Shown here in pieces: positions 1 to 11,639 of a stretch of DNA of 64,000 bases; the first letter of the stretch is position 1, and each line of letters opens with the position of its first letter. The DNA comes from Sphagnum magellanicum (taxonomy: Eukaryota; Streptophyta; Sphagnopsida; Sphagnales; Sphagnaceae). The DNA lies in assembly GCA_021904315.1 (NCBI GenBank), contig CM038908.1:13102501-13166500 (forward strand). The letters are read 5' to 3'. Position numbers and translations under genes: made by a program. Below the pieces are notes generated by a model. The model saw nothing but the letters and a program-made list of their open reading frames with translations, was not told where the DNA came from and did not search any database.

Positions 1-1802
1 TAGACTTGCTATCAAATCATGACAACTAGTGTGGCCTGTGTCACTGGCCCAAGTGTGAACAGAGTGTGTAACTGCTCTTAGTGTGAACAGGATCTTGACG
101 GTAGAGCTCAATTGTGAAAAAACTACATCAAAATTTAAGTTAATTTCCAGTCATGAAAATTACTCAGATTTCTATATCTCCCCGACCTTAGGTCTAAACA
201 TTACAAAAATCACCTCCAAGAAATCCCACTCATCAAGGGTTTTCCAACAGTACCAAGAGTTTGCCTCAATTTCCCTAAAACATTTAGTTTTGATTTTGTT
301 GAATTTTCTTTGACAAAATTGTTCAATATTCAATAACTCTTGCACCATAGCCCTAAACACTACCAAACTGCCTCAGTGCACCCCAACTCATCAAGGCCTT
401 CCCAATGGTGACAAGAGCATAGTTGCCATTGTTCTTTGACAAAACAGGGGGCCCCGACCCCCTTTTTGGGAGATATCAACGTGACAGAAAAAACAAGTAA
501 ACTACCTTCCTTAATAGATAGATGTTGTCACTTGTGATCTGCCCATGCAACAAAAAGGCAGAACACTCCAGACACTTACCAGAATGAGGCTCTCAATATT
601 CCATGTTGTTGGGGAATCACCAAGCCAGCCCAGGAAAAAGCTGTGAGTGAAGGTCTTCAAAAACTCAGCATTTCAGTCTTAATTTCCCATACAACAGAAC
701 GATGAGATCAACAGCACCTCGCTTCAGCAGCAAAAGATCAGTTCGCAGATTTTCACCTATTGTATAGATCATCGGTAAAAGCTCCACCTTCAGAAGAAGA
801 CATAAATGAAAGCCCCAACCTTGCTTCAGAACCAGACATAACCCTTCAAGCTGCAGACCCCACAGAAACCATACCTCCTTGTAACATGTTGGTTTATCAC
901 CTCATATGCAAGCGATACCACTTGATTTCTCAAGGAATGTATGAGGTAAGCATGGTTCATGCCTTTTGAGAGTTAAGATAGAAAGCTTGCTGACTAATGT
1001 TGTGGACCAGCTTGATGCACACCAACAAATATCTGAATAGTTTGGATCACCATGACCTATGTAGAGATCTTCTGACATAAGCTAACTAAGAGGTAGTTGT
1101 AGGACTCAGTAGACAACCCAAACCTATACATTGGCATGTTAGTCCAACAGAATTGCATCTTCCTGTTAAGTGGTTGCTGTGATTTTGAGGCTGCAGGCAC
1201 CACAGATGATCTGTTTGGAGGCAGACAGGACCACATCGACTTCACTCTTGAGTGCCTTTTGCGGGAGCCTCTTGAGATGAAGGTGAATTTGTAAAAGTTT
1301 AAATTGGAACTTGTTCTGCAAGTGAAGAAGCCATGTGCTCATGAATGAAACAGACCATCTGAAAGAACAGTTTCAAACTTCCAAGCTCGTGCCATATTAC
1401 AAGACATAAACCGCAAACATTGATTCCCTGGAACTAGATCAATGTCTAGCAAAGCATGTGAAAGTTGAGTGTCCACATCCAAGCATTACAAGAGACACAA
1501 TCAAAACACAATTCAAAGTAACAGATCATGTTTACAAAATTGTTCACATGTGACTGACTCCCAGCTGCCATTACATTCTGAAGGAATACTACACTGACAA
1601 TGCAGTACCCTAGTGCAATCCTTCAACATCAGCTCGAGGTATACAGCCAGCAGTCAGGTTGAACAGAGAGATCACTAGATTTGGGATGGGTTGTCATGAG
1701 CTGTGTGAATGATGAGCAAATGGGTCCGACTCTCCGACAAGAATAGTTGCTTGAGCTCACTCTCTAAATCAACCATATATTTATCCCCTACTATAGGCAT
1801 TA
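1..1802. other. Intergenic / 3' flank of the AP2/ERF gene
   Basis: No gene is supported here. Two diverged copies of a ~160-bp unit lie at about 190-350 and 350-450; both contain a segment reading roughly 'cctaaacaYtaccaaa ... actcatcaaggNNtt'. The part nearest 1802 should include the 3' untranslated region of the minus-strand AP2/ERF gene. A short plus-strand open stretch at 760-969 has no recognisable domain. Confidence 0.6.
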
Positions 1803-3763
1803 TTACTGCCAGAGAGAAACTGAGAATTCATCGTCATTGTCAGGCTCCTGAACCACTGAGTTGATGCAACCAGACTTGAGGCTTGCATCCTCCCCCTTCT
1901 GACACAGGAGCAAAACATCTTCAGGCAACTCATGGGTCCTTGCAAAACTCAAATCATGTAACTGTTTGGCCTGATGCCACCATACATATGAGCTGTCACA
2001 TGGCTCCATATTCAAGAAATTTTTCTGAAGAAGTGACCCATCTGAACCTAGAGATGGATCCCACACACCTAGATCAAAGGATGCTGGGAGGAGTCCGCAT
2101 GAATCCTGCAGGTCTAATGTAGCGAGATTGCCCAAGTTTTCATCATTCTCAAAACTAGGAAGCCCTGACTGGAAGCAGCAGGTAGGTGGATCTGGAACCT
2201 GCATGTCCTCCTCTGTGAGATACGCTGATGTTTGTTGTGTGATACAGAGGTCTTTGTCTTCCAGGATACCAGATTCAGGTGAGTACCCATTTACACCAGT
2301 CTGAGCTCGGATCTGACCCCAGCAGTCCAGGCTATGATCGTACCCTGGAAAAAGCTCCTGCTCAGTAGTGCTGTAGTTTCCAAGATTGCCTGGAAGAGGT
2401 TCCAGGTTTTCAAATGGATTTGAGTTGACAAGGTCTCTGCAACCAGCAGAATCAGCTTCATCCTTCACATGCAGACTCATGCCTTTATTGTCAGAGCTCA
2501 ATCCAGTGGCTGGTGAAGTGCAATATCCTTGTACTTCATTGACTGAGCTGCTGCTGCTGCTGCTTACAATATGATCAGGTTTCTTATTTCCAGTTTGCAG
2601 TACTTGAGATCCTTGCAGTGTTGGTTTGACTTTCTGGGGCTTCCTGGCTGCTGCTTCCAGAGCCTTGCCCCTCTTGGCTGCTTCCCGAGCCTTACCTTTG
2701 ACAAAGAATGTGATCTGGTCCATGATTTCAGGGTCAGAATCATCGAGTGAGAGATGCTCCGGTAGAGGGGAAAAGGAGTTTTTTGACTCTTGGAAATTGT
2801 AAGGGATGCTTTTCCCCGTGTAAAAAATCCCGGCATCGTATGCTCTGGCAGCCTCAGGGGAGGTTGGATACGTCCCGAGCCAAATCGTCTTCTTCCATCT
2901 CTTTGGTCGAATCTCCACCAGAAACCCTTTCACCCCTGGACGCACACGGACGCCTCGGTACTGTGTTGGAGGGTCTCGGTACTCTGGCGGAGGATTTATT
3001 GACGCCGCCGCATGAGTCTCCACAATCTCAAGCTTCAAGGGACTCCCTTCTTGTGAAGCTGCTGGCGACTGGTGGAAGAAAGCTGCTTCATGGCCTGCAA
3101 ATTTCGCTTGATCTGAGCCCGTTGTCCCCACAGACCGCACCACGGCACGCGCCGCGACTTGCACCCTGTTGCCAAAATTAGGTGACAATTGTTCGGAGAT
3201 CGATCGTAACAAAAGATACGCAAAACATCGCGGCCATAGCAATCAAGACTGACAACAACAACACTTGTCTGATTCAAGATCATCTTCTTCAGCCATAGAT
3301 GCAAATACATAAGGAGACGGACAAATTCGCCGTGAATGTCCGAAGAAGATGAAGCTTACGGTGAAGCTGGGCCTGAGCCGACGTTCTTGAAGGGTGGTTT
3401 CCTGAGACCTGGTGCGATGATCTTCGGAGACTTGGTACTGCGGAGTTTGGCTGTGGAGTCGCTGCTGGCCAAGAGCGACTGCTTTGCGGCCAAGGGATGA
3501 TGATGGCTCTTGGCCGTGGTGAGAAGCGCATTGAGCGACGACGTCCCAGCAGCAGCAGCGAGCTGACCAGTAGCGCAGCATAGCGACGGCTTGACACCGA
3601 ATTTCTTGGAGAACAAGGCCGTGGAAACCCGATCGAACTCGGGGCAATCGCCACCGCGTAAAGACGCAGCGGACGATCGCAGTCCGGTGAACAATTTGTC
3701 ACATCCGAGCTTCTGGAGCTCAGCCGCCCGCGGCTCCGAGGTACAAATCTTCTGGTCCGGCAT
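1803..3763 (-). CDS. AP2/ERF-domain transcription factor, two exons, 588 aa
   Basis: Predicted nuclear DNA-binding transcription factor. Exon 1 is 3763-3360 and exon 2 is 3165-1803 (TAG-proximal end at 1803). The 194-nt intron has a gtaagc donor and a caacag acceptor, and the phases match (2 + 1), giving 588 residues. The ATG at 3763 is the first Met after an in-frame TGA at 3775-3773. The single AP2 domain spans residues 204-259: YRGVR start, EIR (219-221), WLG (230-232), AARAYD and a final YNF. The usual PWG tryptophan is missing: the sequence reads RPGVKG with one extra residue. Exon 1 encodes a 134-residue basic, Ser/Ala-rich N-terminus. The C-terminal half has a KAREAAKRGK basic patch, a Ser run (from CTG repeats near 2551) and an acidic tail ending in FSVSLWQ, a possible activation region. 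I cannot assign an ERF subgroup. The domain call is firm; targets are unknown. Confidence 0.93.
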
Positions 3764-4232
3764 GTTGAAATCTCACTCAATTTAACCAAACTAAAGTCCC
3801 AAAAACACACCCCTCTGGTTCACAATCCTCCACTCCCCATCGTTTGCTTTGTTTATTCTCCCACCATCTAGCGTTCAAAGCTTCCAATCACTCCCCAACT
3901 GTACGTCAGCCCTCAACAACAAATCAATAGAACTCAATCCAAGTTTTCCAAACAAAAAAACCACTATCTGTTTTCCATCTGTTGCAACGCATGACATCTG
4001 AAAAAAAAGCCCTTGACTCTCTCCACCTGCACAGATTGCCACATGGTACCTATCTGGGATCCAATACCCCAAACCCCCAACTCTCTCAATCTCCCAACCG
4101 TCCTTCCTCTCCCCCGCCCTCTCTCTGTCTCTCTGTCCCTTCCTCTCTCTCTCTCTCTCGACTCTGTTCTGAGGTGTTTGATGAAATCTGCTTCTTTTTC
4201 GTGCATTTAAATCCAGAAGCATTGAGGAGTCG
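3764..4232 (-). promoter_or_regulatory. Upstream/leader region of the AP2/ERF gene with CT microsatellite
   Basis: The interval immediately upstream of the AP2/ERF ATG. It contains a pyrimidine-rich microsatellite at about 4113-4161 (CT/TC runs on the plus strand, GA runs on the sense strand). GA-rich leaders are common in plant regulatory genes, so this is probably 5' UTR or core promoter. A 235-codon open frame across it on the minus strand (4582-3875) is low-complexity and shows no domain, so I do not call it a gene. Confidence 0.45.
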
Positions 4233-4357
4233 GCTAAAGCCCAAGTGGGTGTAGAGGGCCACATTCCCCAAAAAGGGGGCCTAGGTCTAGCTGACAGCTG
4301 AATCTGGTGCCACTTTTTGGGAATGTGCTCCCCGCCCATCCTACCCATCGTAAAGCA
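4232..4357. mobile_element. MITE-like element, family 1 (GTAAAGCCC ends), copy B
   Basis: About 125 bp with imperfect terminal inverted repeats: left 'taaagcccaag.gggt...cacattcccc', right the reverse complement of 'gggaatgtgctcc'. The inner arms (cacattccccaaaaag / ctttttgggaatgtg) match almost perfectly. The same ends occur at 7710-7816 and 57039-57143. It has no coding capacity. This copy appears to have lost about 8 bp of its right end relative to the others. Confidence 0.6.
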
Positions 4358-4436
4358 TGAGGCCAATGTTAGCATGAACATAAACCATATGTACATAAAC
4401 CGTATATATGTATGTACAGAGATCATGACTTGTAAA

Positions 4437-4545
4437 ATGAGAGGGTTCTTACACTTACTTCTTAAGAGTTGGAGGGATCTTACACCTATTATTAGTATGT
4501 ATAAAATTTCTCTCTCACTTTGAAGGAAGGAGTACCTATTTGTAA
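4437..4545. repeat. Interspersed repeat family 2, copy 1
   Basis: A ~105-bp segment built on 'gagggttcttacacctact...ggagggatcttacacctatta...aatttctctctc', itself a diverged internal duplication. Related copies are at 9262-9340 and 56897-56960. Two of the three sit within 100 bp of a family-1 MITE, so the two may be parts of one larger repeat. Confidence 0.5.
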
Positions 4546-4954
4546 GATCAATTCCTTCTCTTTTCTTTTCTATTAGGTACATTCATGGACGTGATGAGGT
4601 GCCTTCCACATACTGACACCGAGCAAGTTTCTCCGAGTATTTCCAGGCATGGGCACAGGCAAATTACAAAACTTTCCTTTTGACGTGGTGAAGTTTTTAC
4701 TCAGAAAATATCAAAGGATGGGTCGGGTTGGTCCAGGGTTATTATTGGCCAACAAGAATGTTTTAGTGACTCTCTAAGGGAGGCAGGCAGAACCAGAGAC
4801 CCCACACTCAAGAACGACAAAAGAGACTATAGGAACAATGCAGTTCTCATTTGATTCAACCTTTTCAGGAATGTAGGTACTTGTTTGGCAATGTATACAA
4901 TGAGAGGGCTCTAACTTGTTATACTTACTCAATAATTGTTATTCCAGTGACAAG

Positions 4955-7440
4955 TAATCTGAACTGGTATTATGGGGGATTTTGAGTAATCCGAACTTGT
5001 ATATGGGGGATTTTTTGGGAATCCTCCGTATGGTTGTCCATGGAACATTCCAAAGACAATTTCAAAAATAACTTATCTCATTTTCAAATTTATCTATTTC
5101 ATTTTAAAAATAAATAATTGCTTCCTTTTCTTATTAGTTTTTTAATAACTATCTCCCACTTTTTATTATTAATTAATTTCATTTTATAACTACCTCACTC
5201 TTTTCCCCTATGCACCAACATGAATATGAAAAACAAATTAACATATGTCTTTTCATGTCCATGAAATATATACTGATTTTATTTAAATTTGACATTGACA
5301 TAAATAATGATGAATTATTAAAAACCATATAAAATCAGAGGGAAAAAAATTAAAATAGTTGATCATCACTGGTAGTGCGCAGCGTGGAGCTCAAATTAGT
5401 TATTACTCGGTCAAAGAGAGGTTATCGGCTTCACCCACAGATATTAGGGTTTTTTCAAATTGCACGTGACTCCCTGGCTGTGCCCTAGAACATTATGAAC
5501 TAAAATAGTACACAAAGCTCCTCAGCATGAGGTCTCGCAGAGTTGGTCTCTTTATGCCAGATAATGGTCATTGGTCAGGCTCGGGTAATGGCCACCCATG
5601 GCTCCACCAGGTCTTCCTCCAAATGGTCAAAAACCTAATACATTACCTATTTCAACTGTTGTTACTACTGGTTTGGAAGAAGGTTTAGTGGCCAGTTCTC
5701 TTGTAGACCCAATTCTCAAGCAAAATCAAGACATTGTTTACATGCCACCAAAAAGCCATGTACGATGTATGCAACAAGCTCCTTGATCTTTTAGTGCAGT
5801 TTAGAGTTTAGACATCTGGACTCCATTGCCTACCTTTGGCCGACGAAGGGGCCAAATGCTGTCGTGGTGGTGTTTCGTATGCAATTTCTGGTTTTTTATG
5901 GTTTGTTTGCCTTTGTGCAACAAGAAGCCCCCCTAAACGTGAAATTCTGAGTTGTATGTCACTAATGGAAAAAGGTTTTACTATACTAGAGATCTTTTGG
6001 CTTGGGTTCTTTATCCCAGAAAAAACAAAAAATAACAACTCCTACGGGCACGAGATTTTGATTCCATTCCAATGCTTTGTTTGACTTATTTTAGCCCCCT
6101 ATGTACCCCAAGGAAAAACACAATGTGTCAACACGTCTGTTGTGTTGCTATTACAAAATATTTCTACATTGCTTTTGGTTGGTGATATCATGACTTTTAG
6201 GTGGATTACGTACCTTGTTAAACAAGGGGTTGTTACATTTTATTCATTCTAATTTCTAGATGGTAACACCATGAGAACGTGTTTAGCTCACTTAAGTTAG
6301 TTGCTTTTTAAAAAGGACTCACTAAATTTTATTTCTTAGTTATATAACTTATATACAATGGCACGTTTGTTTAGTGAATTACTAGACACAATAACAATAA
6401 TAATTAGTATTAGCTATGAATCCTTGCCTTGCAACTCAAGTAAAGGGAATTTCCCTGAATGGGACCCATGCATTGGTGTTACCATCTCTCTCTCGCAAGG
6501 TGTAAGTGATGATTTCTTTTCATGTTAGTTTCATTGTTTTCATTGCTTGAGAGATACCCTTGTTAAACATTGTGAAACATATAGGTAATTTTTTTGGGAA
6601 ACCATTTCTCTCCTTTCTTCCCACTCATGAAGTACGGTATATTTCAAGGGGGCATTCCTTTGTATTTGAAAGCACCTCCTTGTATTCATGCATCGATATT
6701 TACACAGACCTTCCACCGATCACATGTAGATCTTCCCCCATTCAAGTGAAAATTCTTTTTGTAATTTACAATTTGGGAAGGCATGCAGATTTTCCATTGG
6801 GTGAGGGGCCTTCTCATGGAAAGTCTCCCTAATTTTTGGGCCTACAATCTTTGAGGCTATAATCCTCAAATTTGAGCTCTGTGCTGCTGCGCACTACCAA
6901 CGACGATAAACTTTTTTAAAAAGTCAGTCAGTCAGTCTATCCGGGCAGTTTCCAGGCATTGCTCGGACCTTTGTTTTTTTTTTTGATGGGTTTTGTTTTT
7001 TGTGTCAGTTAAACTACCCGGACCTTTGTTTTTTTTTTTTTTGATGGGTTTTTTTTTCTGTGTCAGTTAAACTGCCTGGACCTTTGTTTTTTTTTTTTTT
7101 GATGGGTTTTATTTTCTGTGTCCGTTAAACTGCTCGGACCTTTGTTTGTTTTTTTTTTTTTTGATGGGTTTTGTTTTCTGTGTCAGTTATTACTCAATGG
7201 GTGCATTATGCACCAGGTTCACACTAGTAATAATTATGTTTTCATGTGGTTTTCAGTAATTCATCATTTTTTTTGTCAATGTCAAATTTAACTTAAATTA
7301 ATATACATTTCATGAACATGAAAAGACACATGTTAATTTTTTTTTCATATCCATGGTGGTGCATAAGGGAAATGAGTGAAAGGTAGTTATAAAATGGAGA
7401 TATAGGCCAGTACAAATACTAAAAAAAAAGTTGAAATTTA
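4955..7440. mobile_element. Non-autonomous DNA transposon with long terminal inverted repeats
   Basis: Sequence at about 5175-5400 is repeated in inverted orientation at about 7400-7230 and 6910-6870. Matching segments include tgcaccaacatgaatatgaa, tgacattgacataaataatg, and tggtagtgcgcagc followed by gagctcaaatt. The two arms enclose ~1.5 kb with short open frames (for example 5598-5786 and 5836-6084) that show no recognisable transposase. The right arm is split by a ~300-bp Helitron-like insertion (6930-7227). Long inverted ends without a transposase suggest a Mutator-like or foldback element. No target-site duplication could be fixed. A third, direct-orientation copy of the left end lies at 11640-12190. 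Confidence 0.6.
6930..7227 (+). mobile_element. Short Helitron-like insertion with ~55-60 bp internal tandem repeats
   Basis: The right end has the Helitron 3' signature: hairpin ggtgcattatgcacc (7200-7214), then a 9-nt spacer, then CTAG (7224-7227) followed by T. The interior consists of four tandem units, each containing 'cggacctttg', a long T run, 'gatgggttt' and 'gtgtcagtta', starting near 6964, 7019, 7077 and 7136. The 5' TC end is not certain (several tcagtc repeats at 6930-6945). It interrupts the right inverted repeat of the surrounding element, so it is younger than that element. Confidence 0.55.
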
Positions 7441-7625
7441 ACAGGATCTCTTTTACTTCATCCTCACAAATCAGACCTCCCAAATTTTTTCATCCTCGCA
7501 TGTGGGACATCTCCCTTCTTCATCCATATTTTTCATCTTGGGTCAATGCTTTATGCTACGTAAAGTTCATGGTTACTGAAATTTGAAACATTTATCACTC
7601 TCACCTCAAGTGTCCCTCATTTCGC

Positions 7626-7649
7626 TAAAGCCCTGGTCTTAGGGCTTTA
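7626..7649. repeat. Short perfect hairpin with family-1 MITE ends
   Basis: taaagccct and agggcttta flank a 6-nt loop (ggtctt). The arms equal the terminal sequence of the family-1 MITE, suggesting an element reduced to its ends, or a coincidental hairpin. Confidence 0.45.
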
Positions 7650-7709
7650 CCTTGCACCTAACCATTCGTTCTATCACCATTAGAGAGGGTGTGAGAACTT
7701 ATATGTTAT

Positions 7710-7816
7710 GGAAAGCTGCAGGTTGGGTGCATTCCCAAAGCTAATGCGCCTGTGGCCAGGTGGTGGTCAAGTTCAAACTACACATTTTGGGAGTGTTCCT
7801 CCTCCAAGGGCTTTAC
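7710..7816. mobile_element. MITE-like element, family 1, copy C
   Basis: About 107 bp. Left end 'gaaagctgcaggttgggtgcattcccaaa'-like; right end 'ttttgggagtgttcc...aagggctttac', the inverse of the family ends. Like copy B, it is followed at once by 'taaagcatg', so the true outer boundary may lie a little further out. Confidence 0.6.
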
Positions 7817-7829
7817 CCATATAAAGCAT

Positions 7830-9240
7830 GAAAACATCGTCCTAAACCTAAACATAGGTGAACCTTAACTTAAGGCTTCATTTTGCACTCATCACAAGCA
7901 ATTTTGGAAGCCAAAAAAAAAAAAAAAAAAAAAAAAGCCCATCAGAAGAAATATCCTAAAAAAGAAAAACTTTTCACATGGAAAAGCAAAGTAAAAAATA
8001 GCTGATCATAAAAAGGTAACAAAAAAAAAGTACACTTATAATTGGATGAAAGGCTAAAATGAACCAACACCTCCATTGGTAGGTTGGTATCTTGACCTTC
8101 TTGAGCAAGGCCTCTAAAAAATTAAAACCAAAATCAACTTGGGAAATGTTAAAATTTGACCTTGATTTAGTTTAATGATTAAATTTTTTATAATTTTAAA
8201 AATACCCAAGAAAAGTAAAGGTTTTTCTTGTTTTTATCATGATATTCTTGAAGATGATGTCAACTAGTTCATTCATCCAAAGTGTAAATGAAGTTAATAA
8301 AACATGTTTCTACTAAGTTATTAATAAGTTGTGAATTAGTTTTTTTTAAATTTTTTATTACTCAAACCCCAACCTTTTATCCTCTTTTCTTGCGTAAGCT
8401 TTCTAGACCTTTTGAGGATTCAACAAGTATGGGACAAGCTCAACCTACATTGATACCATCACCTTTGTATGGGAGCTGTTTTAGAGCCTATATTTAACTT
8501 GGGAAGTGGTAAATTTGAACTCAAAAGTCTTGATTTAGTTTAATTATGGGATTTTAATGGTTAGATATAATTCAAATGTTCTTGGGGTCTTTATTAGTGT
8601 TGTGTGATTATTTGAACTTTTTAATTATCAATGGTTTTGGTTTTAAAATTTTTTCTTTAATCAAAGAACTGTTGGATTCAATTATTTCAGAATTAGAAAA
8701 CTATCAGTTTTGATTATTTTAGAATCAAAGAACCATAGGTTGCAGTTATTTTTTAAAAAATTCAAAAATTGACAATTTTCCTTAAAAGATTGATAAAGTA
8801 TTGACAATCGTGAAGACGAGTTTTTTAAATATTCAAAATAATTGAGAACCATTGTTGTATACCAAAACGAATTCTTGTTTGGTTTGATAATTGATTCCAA
8901 GTTTGATTGGTTATTAAACTGTTTTTTGATTGAAGTTGAAAACTTTGGACAATTTGATGTGAATGTATTTATGTTTGAAGTGTGGTGCTACGTGATTTTA
9001 AAAAAAAATAAAATAATTCAGATTAATTCTGTGAAGTTCAAAATTTTCCTTGTTTTGGGTTAGTTTCATATTTTTTGATATTTACATTTTCGTGTGAAAA
9101 ATAAAAAACTTGGTCAACCCCTTGTCTGAAATGCATTTGTTAAAACCCATCACTTTCAAAAGCGAAATGAAAATGAACTTCTCACAAAAGGAAAAGTAGA
9201 TGAACCCCTCAAATATACTCCAATGATTATGAGGCGTAAG
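7830..9240. other. AT-rich intergenic stretch
   Basis: Poly-A (about 7913-7936) and many A/T runs. No frame longer than 73 codons and none with a recognisable domain. No RNA gene seen. Confidence 0.6.
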
Positions 9241-9261
9241 AGGGGAGGGTGAGGGGAGGGT

Positions 9262-9340
9262 TCTTTACACCTACTCTTCAAGAGTGGAAGGGGATCTTAT
9301 AAGTAGGCATAATTTCCCTCTTGCTTGTAAGGAGTATGCA
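9262..9340. repeat. Interspersed repeat family 2, copy 2
   Basis: 'ggttctttacacctactcttcaagagtggaagg' followed by 'gatcttataagtaggcataatttccctc' matches copies at 4437 and 56897. Confidence 0.5.
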
Positions 9341-9633
9341 TAAGATGCATCCTTTTATGCAGAATTACATTCATGAATATAAGTTGCCCTCCAAACACAT
9401 TAGGAAATTTCTTCATGTGCTTCGAAGTTTGTAATTAAAAAAAAATCTGTACTATACTATGATGAATCATCAGTGTTGTTCCTAGTAGGCATAAGATGCA
9501 TCCTTTTATGCATGAAGATATTCATGAACATAAGTTGCCCTCCAAACACATTAGGAAATTTCTTCATGTGCTTCGAAGGTTTGTAAATTTTTTTTGATTG
9601 GTACTATGATGAATCATCAGTTTTGTTCCTAGT
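9338..9633. repeat. Tandem duplication, ~150-bp unit x 2
   Basis: Two adjacent copies begin 'gcataagatgcatcctttta' (9338 and 9489) and end in 'ttgttcctagt'. They share the ttgccctccaaacacattag block and the gatgaatcatcag block with only a few differences. Confidence 0.9.
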
Positions 9634-9649
9634 CTATACCTTTGATGAC

Positions 9650-9990
9650 AAACTTGCCAAAAGTTTGGAGTACCCAAACATGGGGGGTTTACTTGTAAAA
9701 TATAGGACAACAATTTTGGAGGTATCTAGTATCTAGTCCCAAATTTGGAAGCACCACCCATGTCTACATATCATCCAGGAAGAGCTATTTTGGAAATACA
9801 TGAAGGTCTCAAATTTGGAAGCATAACCCGTGTCTCCTTGTCATCTGTGACCTAACTCTTTTGGAAGTACGCGGTTTCCAATTTGGATGGATAACGCATG
9901 TCTAGACTGTATTCGTCATCCAGGACAATTGTTTTGGAAGTACCTAACCCGGATGAACCTTGGCTTCGATGACAATTGTTTGGAATAATG
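9650..9990. repeat. Degenerate tandem array, ~85-bp unit, about four copies
   Basis: Each unit carries a version of 'ttttggaagtac', 'caaatttggaagca', 'acccatgtct' and 'tcatccaggaca'. Similarity between units is moderate, so the array is old. No coding frame runs through it. Confidence 0.75.
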
Positions 9991-10550
9991 GCATAATGAG
10001 ATTTCTCTAATTTTTTAATTTCTTGATTTTTATTTATTTTTGCTGTTGGTTCTAATGGTTTTCCAATTGATTGCCAATTATTTTTTGAATTTGAAAAACT
10101 AATAATTGTTGCAAGACTATGAATGCACCAAGTTTGCTTATTTATCAATCTAGTATTTATCTAAATGACATCAAACATTGTAGATATAAACCAACTATAA
10201 ATCAAAGGTTGAAAGATTCTCAAACATTTGAAAATGTGAGAATAATTTCTCATACATGATTCAACTTGCCATTCAATAACTTTTTGTTCCTATTAGTGTT
10301 TGGATTTTGTTAACTTTTGCAATAGTTTGGAAATTGGGTCTTGCAAATAAGATTTTTGATTTTGATTTAAATACTATTGCCATAGTTATGGCATTGGCCA
10401 CAAGATACCCAAAACTACCTTTGATGACTCTAAAAGTTGAGAGCACATGACTCATTCCGCCATTCCCCACCCCTCACTTTGGTCCCCTCTCAACTTGTCA
10501 CCAATTACAAATCTTTGAAAGTTCACAACCCCCCAAATTTGGACAAGTTT

Positions 10551-10655
10551 CACATAATTCCAGTGATGATGGATCATTGGAGCTGGTTTAAGTCAATTCA
10601 CATAATTCCAGTGATGATGGATCATTGGAGCTGGTTTAAGTCAATTCACATAATT
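10551..10655. repeat. 48-bp tandem duplication
   Basis: The unit beginning cacataattccagtgatgat occurs at 10551 and 10599 without visible differences, with a partial third start at 10647. The 48-bp period preserves frame, but there is no supported gene here. Confidence 0.9.
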
Positions 10656-10772
10656 CCACCTTCACAATTCCATGTCATAATTCTTTCATATTTAATCTTT
10701 TCATATCATCATTCTTTCTATTGTCACATGTGGAAATTAAATGTTGTTATCCTCTCAAGCAATACAAACACA

Positions 10773-10803
10773 CGAGTGTGAACCCTGTGCCTAATGCACA
10801 GGT
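10773..10803 (-). mobile_element. Helitron-type 3' terminus (minus strand)
   Basis: Read on the minus strand: hairpin cctgtgcattaggcacagg, then gttcaca, then CTCG (expected CTRR). The hairpin and spacer nearly match those at 22451-22480. One base departs from the CTRR rule, so this is probably a decayed end. The body would lie to the right (above 10803); its 5' end was not located. Confidence 0.5.
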
Positions 10804-11320
10804 GTGTGCCACCTAGGATGCCACCTAGGTGCTTCAGTTACCCACTTACCTTGGGGTTACACCCCTTTGTGGAGTCCAGCAAAATTTGGCATGGGGCCTT
10901 CTGCTTCACAGAATGGACCATTTTGAAGGAGTGAAATGCCTTGTGGCCATGGAAACTGAATTAAATTGCTATTAGGTGCTCACCCAAGGCTTTGCTGGGA
11001 GCTAGAAGGATTTTTTTTTTCATTTTTCTCTCGTTCCCAATGTGTTCCCTTTAAGTTCTCAATGGGTTCCCAATATGTTGCCCAAGTTCCCAATTTATTC
11101 CCCAACATATTCTCCATAGCATCTCACTTTAATCCCATACCGTCCTCGTCCTGACGCCCGGAGAAACACAGGGCCTAGGTGGTTGGGGCTGCAATTATTA
11201 TAAGCCCGGGCGCTTCACCTTTACTGCCATACAACTGCTGCTCCATTCCCTTCAAGAGCGCGCCTGCTCTTTTGCTACACCTTTTCCTCCCTCCCCAAGA
11301 AGCTAAACTGCTAGCATGTG
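10804..11320. other. Intergenic sequence, possible Helitron interior
   Basis: Somewhat GC-richer than its surroundings, with ccacctaggatgccacctagg direct repeats near 10810. No coding frame with a recognisable domain. Confidence 0.4.
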
Positions 11321-11326
11321 CAAGTC

Positions 11327-11432
11327 TCGCTATATTTAGCTACTGTCCATCTGGATTAAGGGGAAGCTTCACGACGTCCTCGCTATATTTAGCTACTGTC
11401 CGTCCGGATTCAGGGGAAGCTTCATTCTTCCT
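11327..11432. repeat. 53-bp tandem duplication
   Basis: tcgctatatttagctactgt ... ggggaagcttca occurs twice, at 11327 and 11380, with a few substitutions. Confidence 0.85.
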
Positions 11433-11639
11433 TTACAATATATAATTTGAATTCAATTTAAGTCACATTACATCAAATAAAAGATTAAACTTTTGAAAAT
11501 CTTATAACATTTGATGAGTTTTTTTTGGACATAATTGATGTAAATGTTTTTGATAGGTGAAGATTGAATCTCATGTTGTGGAATATGGACACGAAAATGA
11601 CTTCATGAATGATCATGGAATTTTGTTTAAACATTTTAA

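Noticed and set aside
3243-3810. Overlapping open frames in this region (3243-3647, 3289-3810) as separate genes
   Set aside because: They are shadows of AP2/ERF exon 1 (3763-3360) in other frames. Only the 3763 frame splices in phase into the AP2 exon.
3875-4582. 235-codon minus-strand frame
   Set aside because: It runs through the CT/GA microsatellite and a MITE, has low-complexity Arg/Glu runs and no domain.
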